Origin: Saprospiraceae bacterium | GTDB taxonomy: Bacteria; Bacteroidota; Bacteroidia; Chitinophagales; Saprospiraceae | Length of the DNA stretch: 64,000 nucleotides | NCBI GenBank assembly: GCA_016714785.1 | Contig: JADKCC010000018.1 | Location: 62,001 to 126,000, forward strand | Direction: 5' to 3' | In this document: positions 1 to 8,995 of the stretch, in pieces | How positions within the stretch are numbered: position 1 is the stretch's first letter | Layout of the letters: the number at the start of each line of letters is the position of its first letter | Position numbers and translations under genes: made by a program | Notes under the pieces: model-generated | The model's input: only the letters and a program-made list of their open reading frames with translations | What the model was told of the DNA's origin: nothing | The model's database searches: none

Positions 1-1
1 C

Positions 2-892
2 CAGCAGATCTTACTATTAGGATCTTGCTTTTCACAAAATATTGGAGAGCGATTGCAAAAATATAAATTTAAATCAATATCTAATCCTTTTGGAACAATC
101 TTCCATCCTATTGCGATTGCTAAATTGATAGATTATATCGTTCAAAATTGTAAAATTAAAAATGATGAACTCATCAACGCACAAAGTGTTTTCGTTCATC
201 CTAATTTCCACAGCAATTTGGGAAATATTGACCGCAAGAAAGCTGCAAAACAAATAAATCATACGATTTTGACCACTCACCAACAAATGAAAGATATCAA
301 ATACATTTTTATTACTTTGGGTACATCAATTGGGTATAGACAAAAAAATACAGGTCATATTGTTGCCAATTGTCACAAGCTTCCAGCCGACATGTTTCAA
401 AAAGAAGACACTACTATAGAACTATGTTTAAAAAGTCTTGGCCATGCTTTTGAACAAATATTACAACTTAATAATCAAGTAAAAATTATATTGACAGTAA
501 GCCCTGTCAGACATATTAAGGATGGCATAATAGAAAATTCTAGAAGCAAAGCAAAACTTATAACTGTTTCAGAAACAATGGAAACATTGTACGAAAACGT
601 AAGCTATTTTCCAGCTTATGAATGGATGATGGACGATCTAAGAGACTATCGCTTTTATGAGAAAGACCTTATTCATCCCAGTGAACAGGCGATTGACTAT
701 ATCTGGGAAAAATTCTGTTTTCATTATTTTGATGAAAATACAGTATATATCATGCAAAAAATAGAAAAAATAAATAGAGCTGTCTCACACCGACCATTTA
801 ATCCTACATCAAAGGAGCATATTGACTTTTTAACAAAGGTTGAAGAGGACAGAATGAATTTGATGCAAATTTATCCTTGGATGAAGATTTAG
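2..892 (+). CDS. GSCFA domain-containing protein, 5' end outside window
   Basis: The reading frame is open from base 2, so the gene begins upstream of the window. The first visible residues contain LLLGSCFSQNIG, the GSC(F) signature that names the GSCFA family, an SGNH/GDSL-hydrolase-like fold common in Bacteroidota. The GSCF block would supply the nucleophile serine, and DLIHPSEQA near the C-terminus (about residue 220 of the visible part) would supply the Asp/His pair. Substrate unknown; related proteins are suspected esterases. About 297 codons are visible, so only a short N-terminal piece is missing. The TTG at 53 is not the real start because the signature motif lies upstream of it. Confidence 0.85.
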   Translation, partial: QQILLLGSCFSQNIGERLQKYKFKSISNPFGTIFHPIAIAKLIDYIVQNCKIKNDELINAQSVFVHPNFHSNLGNIDRKKAAKQINHTILTTHQQMKDIKYIFITLGTSIGYRQKNTGHIVANCHKLPADMFQKEDTTIELCLKSLGHAFEQILQLNNQVKIILTVSPVRHIKDGIIENSRSKAKLITVSETMETLYENVSYFPAYEWMMDDLRDYRFYEKDLIHPSEQAIDYIWEKFCFHYFDENTVYIMQKIEKINRAVSHRPFNPTSKEHIDFLTKVEEDRMNLMQIYPWMKI

Positions 893-1076
893 TTCGTTAA
901 AATATAATCGGTGGAATATTCATCTAAAATTACGAAAAATAAATAATGAATGACAAAATACTCATGCAAATAGAAATAGATGATCAATGTTAAAATTGAT
1001 GTCCCCTGTTTAGACAATCGTATGTTTTTCGATATTAATTTATCAACGAATCGGCCAAGTATATTTTATGGCATAT

Positions 1077-3700
1077 TTAGAATTTCATTTTAAACTTGAG
1101 TGTCACTTCACCTGTTTCCTTATCCACTTTTATCGTATGTCCGTCTGTGCCTCCCAGTTTCTGACCTGTACTCATCTCAAAAAGACCCGACAAAATTCCA
1201 TACCCTTGGAAAGTACTTCTTCCATTTTTTCAAATTCGGGAGAGGAAGATGAGTTTGAATGTTTTGTTGGCTCGTTCTCAGGAGCTTCATCAGATACTAT
1301 ATCTATGTCTTCAATTCCAACTTCATCGTGATGGTCCCGTGAGTCATGGTCCATACCTTTGAACATTCCATTTTCATCTAGATCAAACATTTCTTCCAAC
1401 ATTTTGATAAACTGAGCTCTCCCTTCATTGGAAAAATCTACAGAATCTTCATTATTATCATGATTGAGCACACTATCAAATAGGTTTTGCTTCAAGATAA
1501 GGCCTGATGCTATTTTTATTTCAATAGAGTCTCTGCATATAAGATTAAAGACGTGCAGTTTTTTACTCTCCTGACCCAATCTATCTATACGGCCTATTCG
1601 TTGATTTTTTTTGGCAGGATTCCATGGTATTTCAAAATTTATAAGCGTATCAGCAAATTGGAGATTGAGTCCTGAACCACCTGCTTCTGTGGATAAGAAT
1701 ACTTGTATATTATCTTGATTCTGAAAAGCTTTAATTAACTCACCTCGTTTTTTGGCAGCAACACTACCTGTGAGTTTCACATATCCTACTTTAAGTGATT
1801 CGAGCACCTGCTCTATAAGGTACAAACTATCCAACCACTCGGAAAAAATGATGATTTTTTTATTTCCATTTAATATATTGAGCCTATCACGCAAAATAAC
1901 TTCCAACTCAACTAATTTACTAGAAAAATTAGATTGCTTGTCCAATAAATAAGTAGAATTACTTACTCTTCTCATATTAGTCAAGATCATCATAATCTCA
2001 TCCCAGTCAAAAGGTGTTTTGAATTTTTTACCCAATAAAAATGACAAACGCTGTCCCAATCGAGCATGCATTTCAGCTTGTGGTTTGGATAGCAGGATAA
2101 ATACATCTTTCTGAATTACTGATGGTAGCTGGCTAAGGACATCTTTCTTTTGTCTCCTTATAATTATATCGCTAATTTTTTGCCTTAGGTTCAACAAGTT
2201 ATAATATCCGTTAATTTTGTTTTTACTTTGTTTGTCAAATATGCAATGCTGATAAGAAAACTCCCAAAGTGGAGTCACTTTATACTTATCTAAAAATAGA
2301 ATGACACCATACAAATCAATCAACTTATTTTCTATAGGTGTACCAGTCAGTACCAAACCATGCTCCTTTTTCAGTGATGTAATGGCTGATGATACTTTTG
2401 TTTCATAATTTTTTATCTTCTGAGCCTCGTCCAGAATCACAAAGCTAAAACCTGCTTGGTCAATCACCGTTTTATCTCTCAAAACAGTTTCATAATTAGT
2501 AATAAAAAAATAATGGTCAGTACTGTTGTATTGCACAGCTCGATCTCCTGGAAAACCTTCTACAACTAATGCTTCTTCGCCTGTAAATTTTAATATCTCT
2601 GTTTTCCATTGATACTTCACAGATGACGGACAGATGATCATTGTCTTGGTAAAACCAAAATATTTTCTCTTCAGCATAGCCACTGAGATAGCCTGCAATG
2701 TTTTACCAAGCCCCATTTCGTCAGCAATGATGGCTGCCTTTTTAAACAAACAAAATCGTACTCCTTCTTTTTGATATGGAAAAAGTTCTACTTTGATGTC
2801 TGAAAAATCCAGTGTCTCAGTTTCATTTTCTAATTTGGTAATCAGCAATTTGTCAAAATATTCTGACAGTTTATAATAAACTTCAGGCCTGACTATGATA
2901 CCATTCTGACCCTCGAGAGATCTAAGCCTAGCCACCTTAGTAGCCAATTGTTCGATCGAAAGATGTGTTTGGTCTATTCCAAAAAACTCATTAAGTACTT
3001 CGCTTTGTTCTGCACTTAATTCACCAGTAAACTTCCATGTAAAGTCATATTCATTCAATGGATCGAGTGTCAACTCAAGGTAAGGAGATACCTTCGGTAA
3101 TTTATTAAATTTTTCAGGATAATTTTTGATGTAATCACACAAATGAATAATGTGTTTTGTAGTTGCCAACTTATTGGTCTTCCAGTCTATATTGTCAATG
3201 TATCCCTGATATTTTGAAGGATTCCAGAGCGTAATGCTGAATTTTTCATTTTTTTCATTGTATAGTGTATGTTCACCAAAATATGTTTTGCCAAGTACTA
3301 TCCTATAGGTGGATTTATCACTCTTTTCTTTTCTTTCGGCAATCACTCTCCGTACCATACCTTCACGGGTATAGATTTTGCCTTGCATTTCTGGCAGTGG
3401 TTGGGTTTTATATTCGTTGTAGTACCACATCATAATCGCTACAAAGACGGAATCCACTTCCTCTGGCCCTGAAAACGATCCTTCGGGAAAGCGAATCGTG
3501 GTTTCTACATTTTCGTCACCTTCAATATCCACTACAAAACCATCTTCGTTAACACCATGCCAGATACAAGTGATATTGCCATTTTGATAAATTTTGGCTG
3601 CTGTTTCGTAAAGTTCTTTATTAGATTTGTACACCTGAAGTGCACCACCTATGGAAGTTATTATATTTGAGTCCAAGATGCATGTTTTGGTTGGGTGCAA
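1077..3700 (-). CDS. SNF2-family DNA-dependent ATPase (DEAD/DEAH helicase fold), one frameshift near 3' end
   Basis: Swi2/Snf2 translocase. Residues 1-300 form an unrecognised N-terminal domain. The ATPase follows: DEMGLGKT (Walker A, about 327-334), DEAQ (box II, 424-427), LTGTPIENKL (motif III region), then the C-terminal helicase lobe with FLSTEAGGSGLNLQ and QRIGRIDRLGQ (motif VI, 700-710). The uninterrupted frame stops at 1172 after an implausible tail. One missing G in ATGGAA near 1197 restores a clean C-terminus ending at 1077 (GLFEMSTGQKLGGTDGH and a lysine-rich end), giving about 874 residues. The gene lies 73 bp downstream of the UvrD-like helicase on the same strand, so both may serve one DNA repair or remodelling function. 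The exact target is unknown. Confidence 0.85.
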
Positions 3701-3773
3701 AATTGGACAAAATTTTGATCAATTATGAAATTATTATTGTTAATTTTGCAACCAACTATACAAAAATATCCTT

Positions 3774-5921
3774 CTACACCTTCTTACCACATGTAGGACA
3801 AAACCTAAAACTATTTTCTACCAAGGTACCACAGGATTTACATTCTTTTTTGTTTTTGAATATAGATTTGATACTTGGTGTTACTGATGACTTGTTAGAT
3901 GCTGGTATCTCAGAGATAAACATGCTTTCATTTCCAGCTTCTGTGATGAGAAATAAGTGGTCGGCAGCTCTGGTGAGCGCTACATAGAACAGGCGACGTT
4001 CTTCTTCTAATAGGATATCGTATTTTACAGGCCTGATGATATGGTAAATCCGATCATCCAGCCAAATATCAGGAAATCCGCCTGATCCTTGTGTCAAACC
4101 TATGATAAACACAATCTTACTTTCCAGACCTTTGGCGGCATGAATGGTTTTGGCATTCACAAGTATTTTTTCCTTTTTAAATCGCTCCCTATATGGCTCA
4201 AACATCTTTGACCTTCGATATAAAAATAAGATTTGATCTGATGTCACTTGTTTCTTTATCAGTTCTTTGACTTTTTGCACTGTCCATTCTACACCATCAT
4301 TAAAGTCAGTCGAAGTATAAACTTCTATTTTACTGTTGGACTTTTTGTATGCCTTTACTACTTTATCCAGCATAAACTTATTGTTGCGTATCACTTCAGA
4401 ACTTGCATCCACAATATTGGAAGTACTTCGATAGTTCGTCTGTAGGCTGATGATTTTAGCATCCTTAAAAAATCTCTGAAACTCGACAATATACTGCACA
4501 TCTGATCCTCTGAATCCATAAATGCTCTGCCAGTCATCGCCTACACAAAAAAGTTGTGATTCAGGGTTCATCAGCGTACGGATAAAATTGACCTGTATCT
4601 TATTTACATCCTGAAATTCATCCACCAGTATATATTTATATTGGTTGAAAAATTTTTGGCGGATTTCATCATTGCTTTTGAGCAGTTCGATGGCTTTGAT
4701 GTTGAGATCATTAAAGTCAAGAAATGATCGGTCCGTACAATAGGATTTGTATTTTTCAATAATGGGTATGGCCAAATAGTAAAATTCTCGGACTCTTTGA
4801 TGCTGATCATTGGTCGCATGTGCAAAGATTTCATCCCATTCCTTATCATCTACTTTGATCATATCAATGACTCTGATGAGTTGGCGTAGGTAGTTGCGTA
4901 TTTCATTGTGTCTCCCGCTGAATTCTTCTTCATAATTCAAGACACAATTGGCGTTAAATCCATCAGGTAGTTTGTCTCTAATGATACGATCCAATGCCAG
5001 GTTAAACACAGAAGTATCTTTAGTCATTTCTTCATAAGTTCTCACTAAGTGTTTCCCTGCTAAAAAAAACTGCTTTTCCTTGAGACTGGTCCCTTTACTA
5101 AGATTACTGACATGCTCGATATATAAATTGGCTTCTGGAACAAAAAAATCCGGATGAAAACTGACATCCTTAAAAGTAACCTTAGGTTCATACGCAAATT
5201 TCAAATTGTGCCTGTAAAGCCAATCTGCTATGTATTGTTCGGATTTTGACCTTACTTTAGTGCCATTTAATGTCGTATAAATTTTATTGTCATTGGTCAA
5301 GGCCATAGATAATCGGTGTGGTACATGGAGTTTGTCCACTAGATAGTCAAGCACATATCTCTTGAACCGTATTAGATACTCCTGATCTTCACAACAATCT
5401 ATGAGCATCTTGTGCAATGCTGTATACTTGGTCTCTGATGCGGTAATAGCAGCCATATCATCATCTACAAAACCAGTATCGGTGATGATTTTGAATTTAC
5501 TGTCAAAAACTGAAACACCATAAGTTTTCAATATAGCGTAACAAAGCCCATGAAATGTACGAATTGTGACATTACGTACCCAACTAGTACGAGAGATATT
5601 TTGACGTCTTGCTATATTTTTTTCCTTATCAGTGAGAGACTTATTAAAAAGTATATCTCTGTAACTACCATTAGGATCATGGGACAAAAGTAGTCTGTCT
5701 ATCATTTCATTGGCAGCATTTTTGGTAAAGGTGATCGCCAATATTTCTGATGGTTTTACATTCTTTTCGTGAATAAGATAGTGGATTTTTTGTAGTATAG
5801 TTTGTGTCTTACCTGATCCTGCACCTGCTATGACCAAGACCCGTCTGTCCTCTGCCATCACTGCCGCAACCTGATGCTTATTGAGAGATACCAACGATGG
5901 TGAAGCATTGATCTTTGCCAC
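3774..5921 (-). CDS. UvrD/Rep-family superfamily 1 DNA helicase with embedded nuclease-like insert and C-terminal zinc ribbon
   Basis: A 715-residue SF1A helicase. Visible motifs: GAGSGKT (Walker A, 33-39), AITFTKNAANEM (Ia, 62-73), RTFHGLC (121-127), DEFQDVN (box II, 434-440), GDDWQSIYGFRG (III), TNYRST (IV) and YVALTRA near the end (VI). Inserted between motif Ia and box II (about 225-270) is a patch with SEQYIADWL, HPDFF and YIEH, spaced like a PD-(D/E)XK nuclease core. The C-terminus carries CKSCG...CPTCG, a four-cysteine zinc ribbon. This arrangement recalls helicase IV-like proteins rather than PcrA. It probably unwinds DNA in repair; whether the insert cuts DNA is inference. The ATG at 5921 is followed closely by the Walker A block, as expected for the family. 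Confidence 0.88.
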   Translation of the reverse strand: MAKINASPSLVSLNKHQVAAVMAEDRRVLVIAGAGSGKTQTILQKIHYLIHEKNVKPSEILAITFTKNAANEMIDRLLLSHDPNGSYRDILFNKSLTDKEKNIARRQNISRTSWVRNVTIRTFHGLCYAILKTYGVSVFDSKFKIITDTGFVDDDMAAITASETKYTALHKMLIDCCEDQEYLIRFKRYVLDYLVDKLHVPHRLSMALTNDNKIYTTLNGTKVRSKSEQYIADWLYRHNLKFAYEPKVTFKDVSFHPDFFVPEANLYIEHVSNLSKGTSLKEKQFFLAGKHLVRTYEEMTKDTSVFNLALDRIIRDKLPDGFNANCVLNYEEEFSGRHNEIRNYLRQLIRVIDMIKVDDKEWDEIFAHATNDQHQRVREFYYLAIPIIEKYKSYCTDRSFLDFNDLNIKAIELLKSNDEIRQKFFNQYKYILVDEFQDVNKIQVNFIRTLMNPESQLFCVGDDWQSIYGFRGSDVQYIVEFQRFFKDAKIISLQTNYRSTSNIVDASSEVIRNNKFMLDKVVKAYKKSNSKIEVYTSTDFNDGVEWTVQKVKELIKKQVTSDQILFLYRRSKMFEPYRERFKKEKILVNAKTIHAAKGLESKIVFIIGLTQGSGGFPDIWLDDRIYHIIRPVKYDILLEEERRLFYVALTRAADHLFLITEAGNESMFISEIPASNKSSVTPSIKSIFKNKKECKSCGTLVENSFRFCPTCGKKV

Positions 5922-5985
5922 TACAATTATGAGTATAATATTTGGGCGAAGATAGGAAAAAGTATAGATATGTAATGTTATTTAC

Positions 5986-6250
5986 TTATTGGAATAAATA
6001 CCGGTAAAACCAGTCGTCAATCATTCTATGGGTAGAATTTTCGAATTTTTTAAATTCTTTGTACCTTGCCTCGGGTCCTTCATGATCATTTAGGCCATAT
6101 AATTGCATAGTGAGTTCTGCTCTTCCTTGATCCATTTGTACCAGTAAAAATGAGAATTTCTGCTCTATTTTTAGCTGGAAAAGGCTTAAACTCTATCATT
6201 TCATTTTCAAAAACACCTACATTATTTAGCTGAATACTTTTTATTCTCAC
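5986..6250 (-). pseudogene. Remnant of an AAA/ABC-type ATPase (SMC/RecF-like N-terminus)
   Basis: On the minus strand a GTG start at 6250 opens a frame reading VRIKSIQLNNVGVFENE and then LIFTGTNGSRKS, the typical N-terminus and Walker A (GxNGSGKS) of chromosome-partition/RecF-like AAA ATPases, with the invariant second Gly of the P-loop changed to Arg. This frame stops after about 55 codons. An overlapping second frame, also protein-like (GLNDHEGPEARYKEF... ending WFYRYLFQ), runs on to the stop at 5986. I read this as an N-terminal stub joined by deletion or frameshift to a tail from the same or another gene. It is far too short to encode a functional ATPase. Confidence 0.6.
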
Positions 6251-6286
6251 TATTGCAAGATTTTATTTTTCAAATATAATACTTTT

Positions 6287-7387
6287 TCAATTCTTTACCA
6301 CACCTGGAAAACTAGCAGTTTTTACAATACAATCTAATTGTTGTACAAAATCACGTTTTTCGTTACCTGGAGCAAATACAAAGACATCGATAAATACAAT
6401 CTCTCCTTGTGCTTCATTGTGCTTGAGATAGCTTACAAATGGTCCACCCATAAAATCATTGACAGTCTCCCAAATACCTCGTACCTCCTTGGTATAAATG
6501 CCATTTTGAATATAAGTATATTCAAAAGTTGGAAGATCGATGATGTTCGTGCTCATATAAGCATCTTCCGAACCTGTCCGTATAAACTCCTTTCCATAGC
6601 TATTTCGCATCTGGATAAGACTATCCATTGCAAACTGATTTTTGTTTTTATATGGAAATTTACGAATTACGATACTTTGATTGACCTCTTTGTTATCCAT
6701 ACGAAGCCATAAAAAGTTAGGTTTATTCATTGCCATTTGATATAAGCCTGGTATTTTTATATTCATACCAAAACTATCTAAAATCAATTTAGACAAAGTA
6801 ATATTATCTTCCTGAAGACCATACACAGTGGCTGTAAGGTTTTTACTGTCGTGCAGATTGATCCTTTTGGCAATATTTGGAAAATTAGTTCTAATGGCAT
6901 TAGCCAATTGATCTCTCCCATTTCCGAAAATGTAGATGATAATCTGATCTTTAGCCCATTTTTCTTTACCTATGGATGTATTAAATGTAAGATCAGTTTG
7001 CGCCCTCCTAAATTTTTCTTCCCCAAGATCAGATCTAAGCAATCTAGTAGCAGAAAGTGTTGTGTCTGATACATCTGCCAGCAAAACATAAGTACGTAGT
7101 TCTTTACGCAATGGCTTGGCTATAAGATCTTCAGGTGTCATATATCTTATGTCAAAAATCGGTTCATCTGCTGTCAAAATTGGATATGAAGCTTCAAAAT
7201 ATGCCGCAACAGTATCACTAATTGCACTTTCAGAAATAGATTGATCGGTAATGATTACTACTTCATTGATTCGGCCAAAGGCAGTTGGCTTATTAGCCAA
7301 TGGATGATTGCTTGATTGTTGTCTACAAGATGCCAACACTAATACAAGTATGAGCAATATAAAAATATTTTTGATACGAATGTTCAT
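6287..7387 (-). CDS. DUF4837 family lipoprotein
   Basis: A secreted lipoprotein with signal peptide MNIRIKNIFILLILVLVLA followed by lipobox LASC (Cys at residue 21 from this start), so it is anchored to a membrane facing the periplasm or surface. The body (ADEPIFDIRYMTPEDL, WAKDQIIIYIFG, ESFIRTGSE-like blocks) fits DUF4837, a Bacteroidota-restricted family without known function. The frame extends upstream to an ATG at 7420, but the internal ATG at 7387 places the signal peptide correctly and is preferred. Total about 366 residues. It is divergently oriented to gldB, sharing the intergenic region 7388-7568. Confidence 0.75.
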   Translation of the reverse strand: MNIRIKNIFILLILVLVLASCRQQSSNHPLANKPTAFGRINEVVIITDQSISESAISDTVAAYFEASYPILTADEPIFDIRYMTPEDLIAKPLRKELRTYVLLADVSDTTLSATRLLRSDLGEEKFRRAQTDLTFNTSIGKEKWAKDQIIIYIFGNGRDQLANAIRTNFPNIAKRINLHDSKNLTATVYGLQEDNITLSKLILDSFGMNIKIPGLYQMAMNKPNFLWLRMDNKEVNQSIVIRKFPYKNKNQFAMDSLIQMRNSYGKEFIRTGSEDAYMSTNIIDLPTFEYTYIQNGIYTKEVRGIWETVNDFMGGPFVSYLKHNEAQGEIVFIDVFVFAPGNEKRDFVQQLDCIVKTASFPGVVKN

Positions 7388-7530
7388 GATTGATTGTGAT
7401 AATTCACTGATAAGATGCAAAATTATACTATTTTGGTGTTAATATTACTAATTAATGCCAATAAACCATTATTGAAAAAATAGGTTGTTACAATTTAAGT
7501 CTAATATGGAACGAAAATCATTATAGACCT

Positions 7531-7538
7531 TACCTTTG
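7531..7538 (+). promoter_or_regulatory. Probable -7 element of the gldB promoter
   Basis: TACCTTTG matches the Bacteroidota -7 consensus TAnnTTTG and lies 31 bp before the gldB start. No clear TTG -33 box is visible, so only the -7 element is claimed. Confidence 0.5.
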
Positions 7539-7568
7539 TGTTTTATTTTTAAGTTTAAATAGAACTTC

Positions 7569-8597
7569 ATGCCAAGAATATTTTTTCTGTATTTAATAAT
7601 ATTTGTTTTCGCAAGTTGCGAACAATCCACTACTCCAGACGTAAGTAATCTAAAAGCTGATGTAAAAATAGTCAGGACTGAGACCAAACTTAATGATATA
7701 AAAACCAAAGAACAATTAGAAAAATTGATAAACCAAAATCCAGCATTTTACAATCTCTATTTTAAAAAAATCATTGGTGTATATGATGGTGATAATATTG
7801 ATACCATCTTTACAAACTTTAATAATTTTGTAAGTGATTCTCTAGTAAATGACTTAACACAAAAAGTAACAACAAAATATAAAACAACTGAAAAACTTAA
7901 AACACAAATAGATCGATTCTATAAGTATCTTCAATACTATTTTCCGGACCAAAGTGCCATTCCCAATCTTTACACTTTCATTTCGGAATTTGGTTATCAG
8001 ATTTTTATTTTTGAAGATGATGATAATAAAGATGGTATAGGGATAGGATTAGACATGTTTATGCATCCTGACATAGACTACAAAATGATCGATCCCGACA
8101 ATACTTATTTTTCTGATTATGTAACTCGCAGTTGGAACGAAGAGCATATTGTAAAAAAAATTGCAGACCTTTATGTAAATGATAATGTAGGAGCTGCTCC
8201 AGGGCACCGATTATTAGACCAAATGATACACAATGGCAAAATACTTTATATAACTGATTTATTACTTCCCGAAGTACATGATACGATCATTCATGAGTAT
8301 TCAGGAACTCAGCTTGATTGGTGCTATCAAAATGAGTTACAAATGTGGTCTTTCTTTTTTGATAAAAAATTGTTTTATGAAGCAAATCCTACCAAAATCG
8401 CCAAATACATCTATCCCAGTCCAAAGAGTCCTGACATGCCAGATGCTGCACCAGGTCGTACCGCCAACTTTATAGGTTGGCAAATAGTAAAGGCTTATAT
8501 GGACCGATATCCTGATACGACTATCGACGAATTGATAAAAATGACTGATAGCCAACTCATCATGGAAAAATCAAAATATAAACCCAAACAAAAATAA
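7569..8597 (+). CDS. gldB: Gliding motility lipoprotein GldB
   Basis: GldB is a membrane lipoprotein needed for gliding and linked to the Gld/T9SS machinery of Bacteroidota. Here a short signal peptide ends in lipobox FASC (Cys17). Characteristic blocks are visible: YYFPDQSAIPNLYTFISEF (about 118-136), the acidic GIGIGLDMFM stretch, and near the C-terminus APGRTANFIGWQIVKAYM, the best conserved GldB motif. Length 342 residues is normal. The usual neighbours gldC and nadE are absent; tatA follows in the same direction with its own promoter. The call rests on motif recognition and on the other T9SS-related genes in the window. Confidence 0.85.
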   Translation: MPRIFFLYLIIFVFASCEQSTTPDVSNLKADVKIVRTETKLNDIKTKEQLEKLINQNPAFYNLYFKKIIGVYDGDNIDTIFTNFNNFVSDSLVNDLTQKVTTKYKTTEKLKTQIDRFYKYLQYYFPDQSAIPNLYTFISEFGYQIFIFEDDDNKDGIGIGLDMFMHPDIDYKMIDPDNTYFSDYVTRSWNEEHIVKKIADLYVNDNVGAAPGHRLLDQMIHNGKILYITDLLLPEVHDTIIHEYSGTQLDWCYQNELQMWSFFFDKKLFYEANPTKIAKYIYPSPKSPDMPDAAPGRTANFIGWQIVKAYMDRYPDTTIDELIKMTDSQLIMEKSKYKPKQK

Positions 8598-8641
8598 GAC
8601 CTGAAATAATACAAAATCACACACTTTAGAAACTTTATTTA

Positions 8642-8670
8642 TTGCTTTTGTGTATTATATTGTATCTTTG
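8642..8670 (+). promoter_or_regulatory. tatA promoter (TTG, 18 bp, TATCTTTG)
   Basis: A textbook Bacteroidota promoter: TTG at 8642-8644 (-33) and TATCTTTG at 8663-8670 (-7) with an 18-bp spacer, 24 bp before the tatA ATG. Confidence 0.75.
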
Positions 8671-8694
8671 CATCATCAAATAAAATAAAATATC

Positions 8695-8889
8695 ATGTTT
8701 AATTTAGTTTTTGGTTTGGGTGGACAAGAACTTCTTGTTATAGGTTTGATCATACTCGTATTTTTTGGTGGTAAAAAAATACCTGAACTGATGCGCGGAC
8801 TTGGCAGTGGAATCCGTGAGTTTAACAATGCTAAAAATAATATCGAAGCAGAAGTAAAAGAAAATATGAAGGAGTTGGATAAAAAGTAA
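8695..8889 (+). CDS. tatA: Sec-independent protein translocase subunit TatA/TatE
   Basis: TatA oligomerises in the inner membrane to form the pore of the twin-arginine pathway for folded proteins. The 64-residue protein shows the expected plan: a short N-terminal transmembrane helix (ELLVIGLIILVFFGG, about 11-26), the FGGKKIPEL hinge, an amphipathic helix (RGLGSGIREFNNA) and a charged tail. It has its own promoter and a downstream hairpin terminator, so it is probably monocistronic. tatC is not in this window. Confidence 0.95.
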   Translation: MFNLVFGLGGQELLVIGLIILVFFGGKKIPELMRGLGSGIREFNNAKNNIEAEVKENMKELDKK

Positions 8890-8918
8890 TTATTTATTTA
8901 TCCATTTTAATAAAATAC

Positions 8919-8956
8919 AACCTGCTCAAAATAAAAATATTGTGCGGGTTTTTTTT
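8919..8956 (+). terminator. Rho-independent terminator after tatA
   Basis: AACCTGC pairs with GCGGGTT (seven pairs, one G-T wobble) around an 18-base loop, followed by eight T residues. Confidence 0.75.
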
Positions 8957-8995
8957 GATAATTTTCCCCAAGAGTAATTAATTAAACTAATTTAC

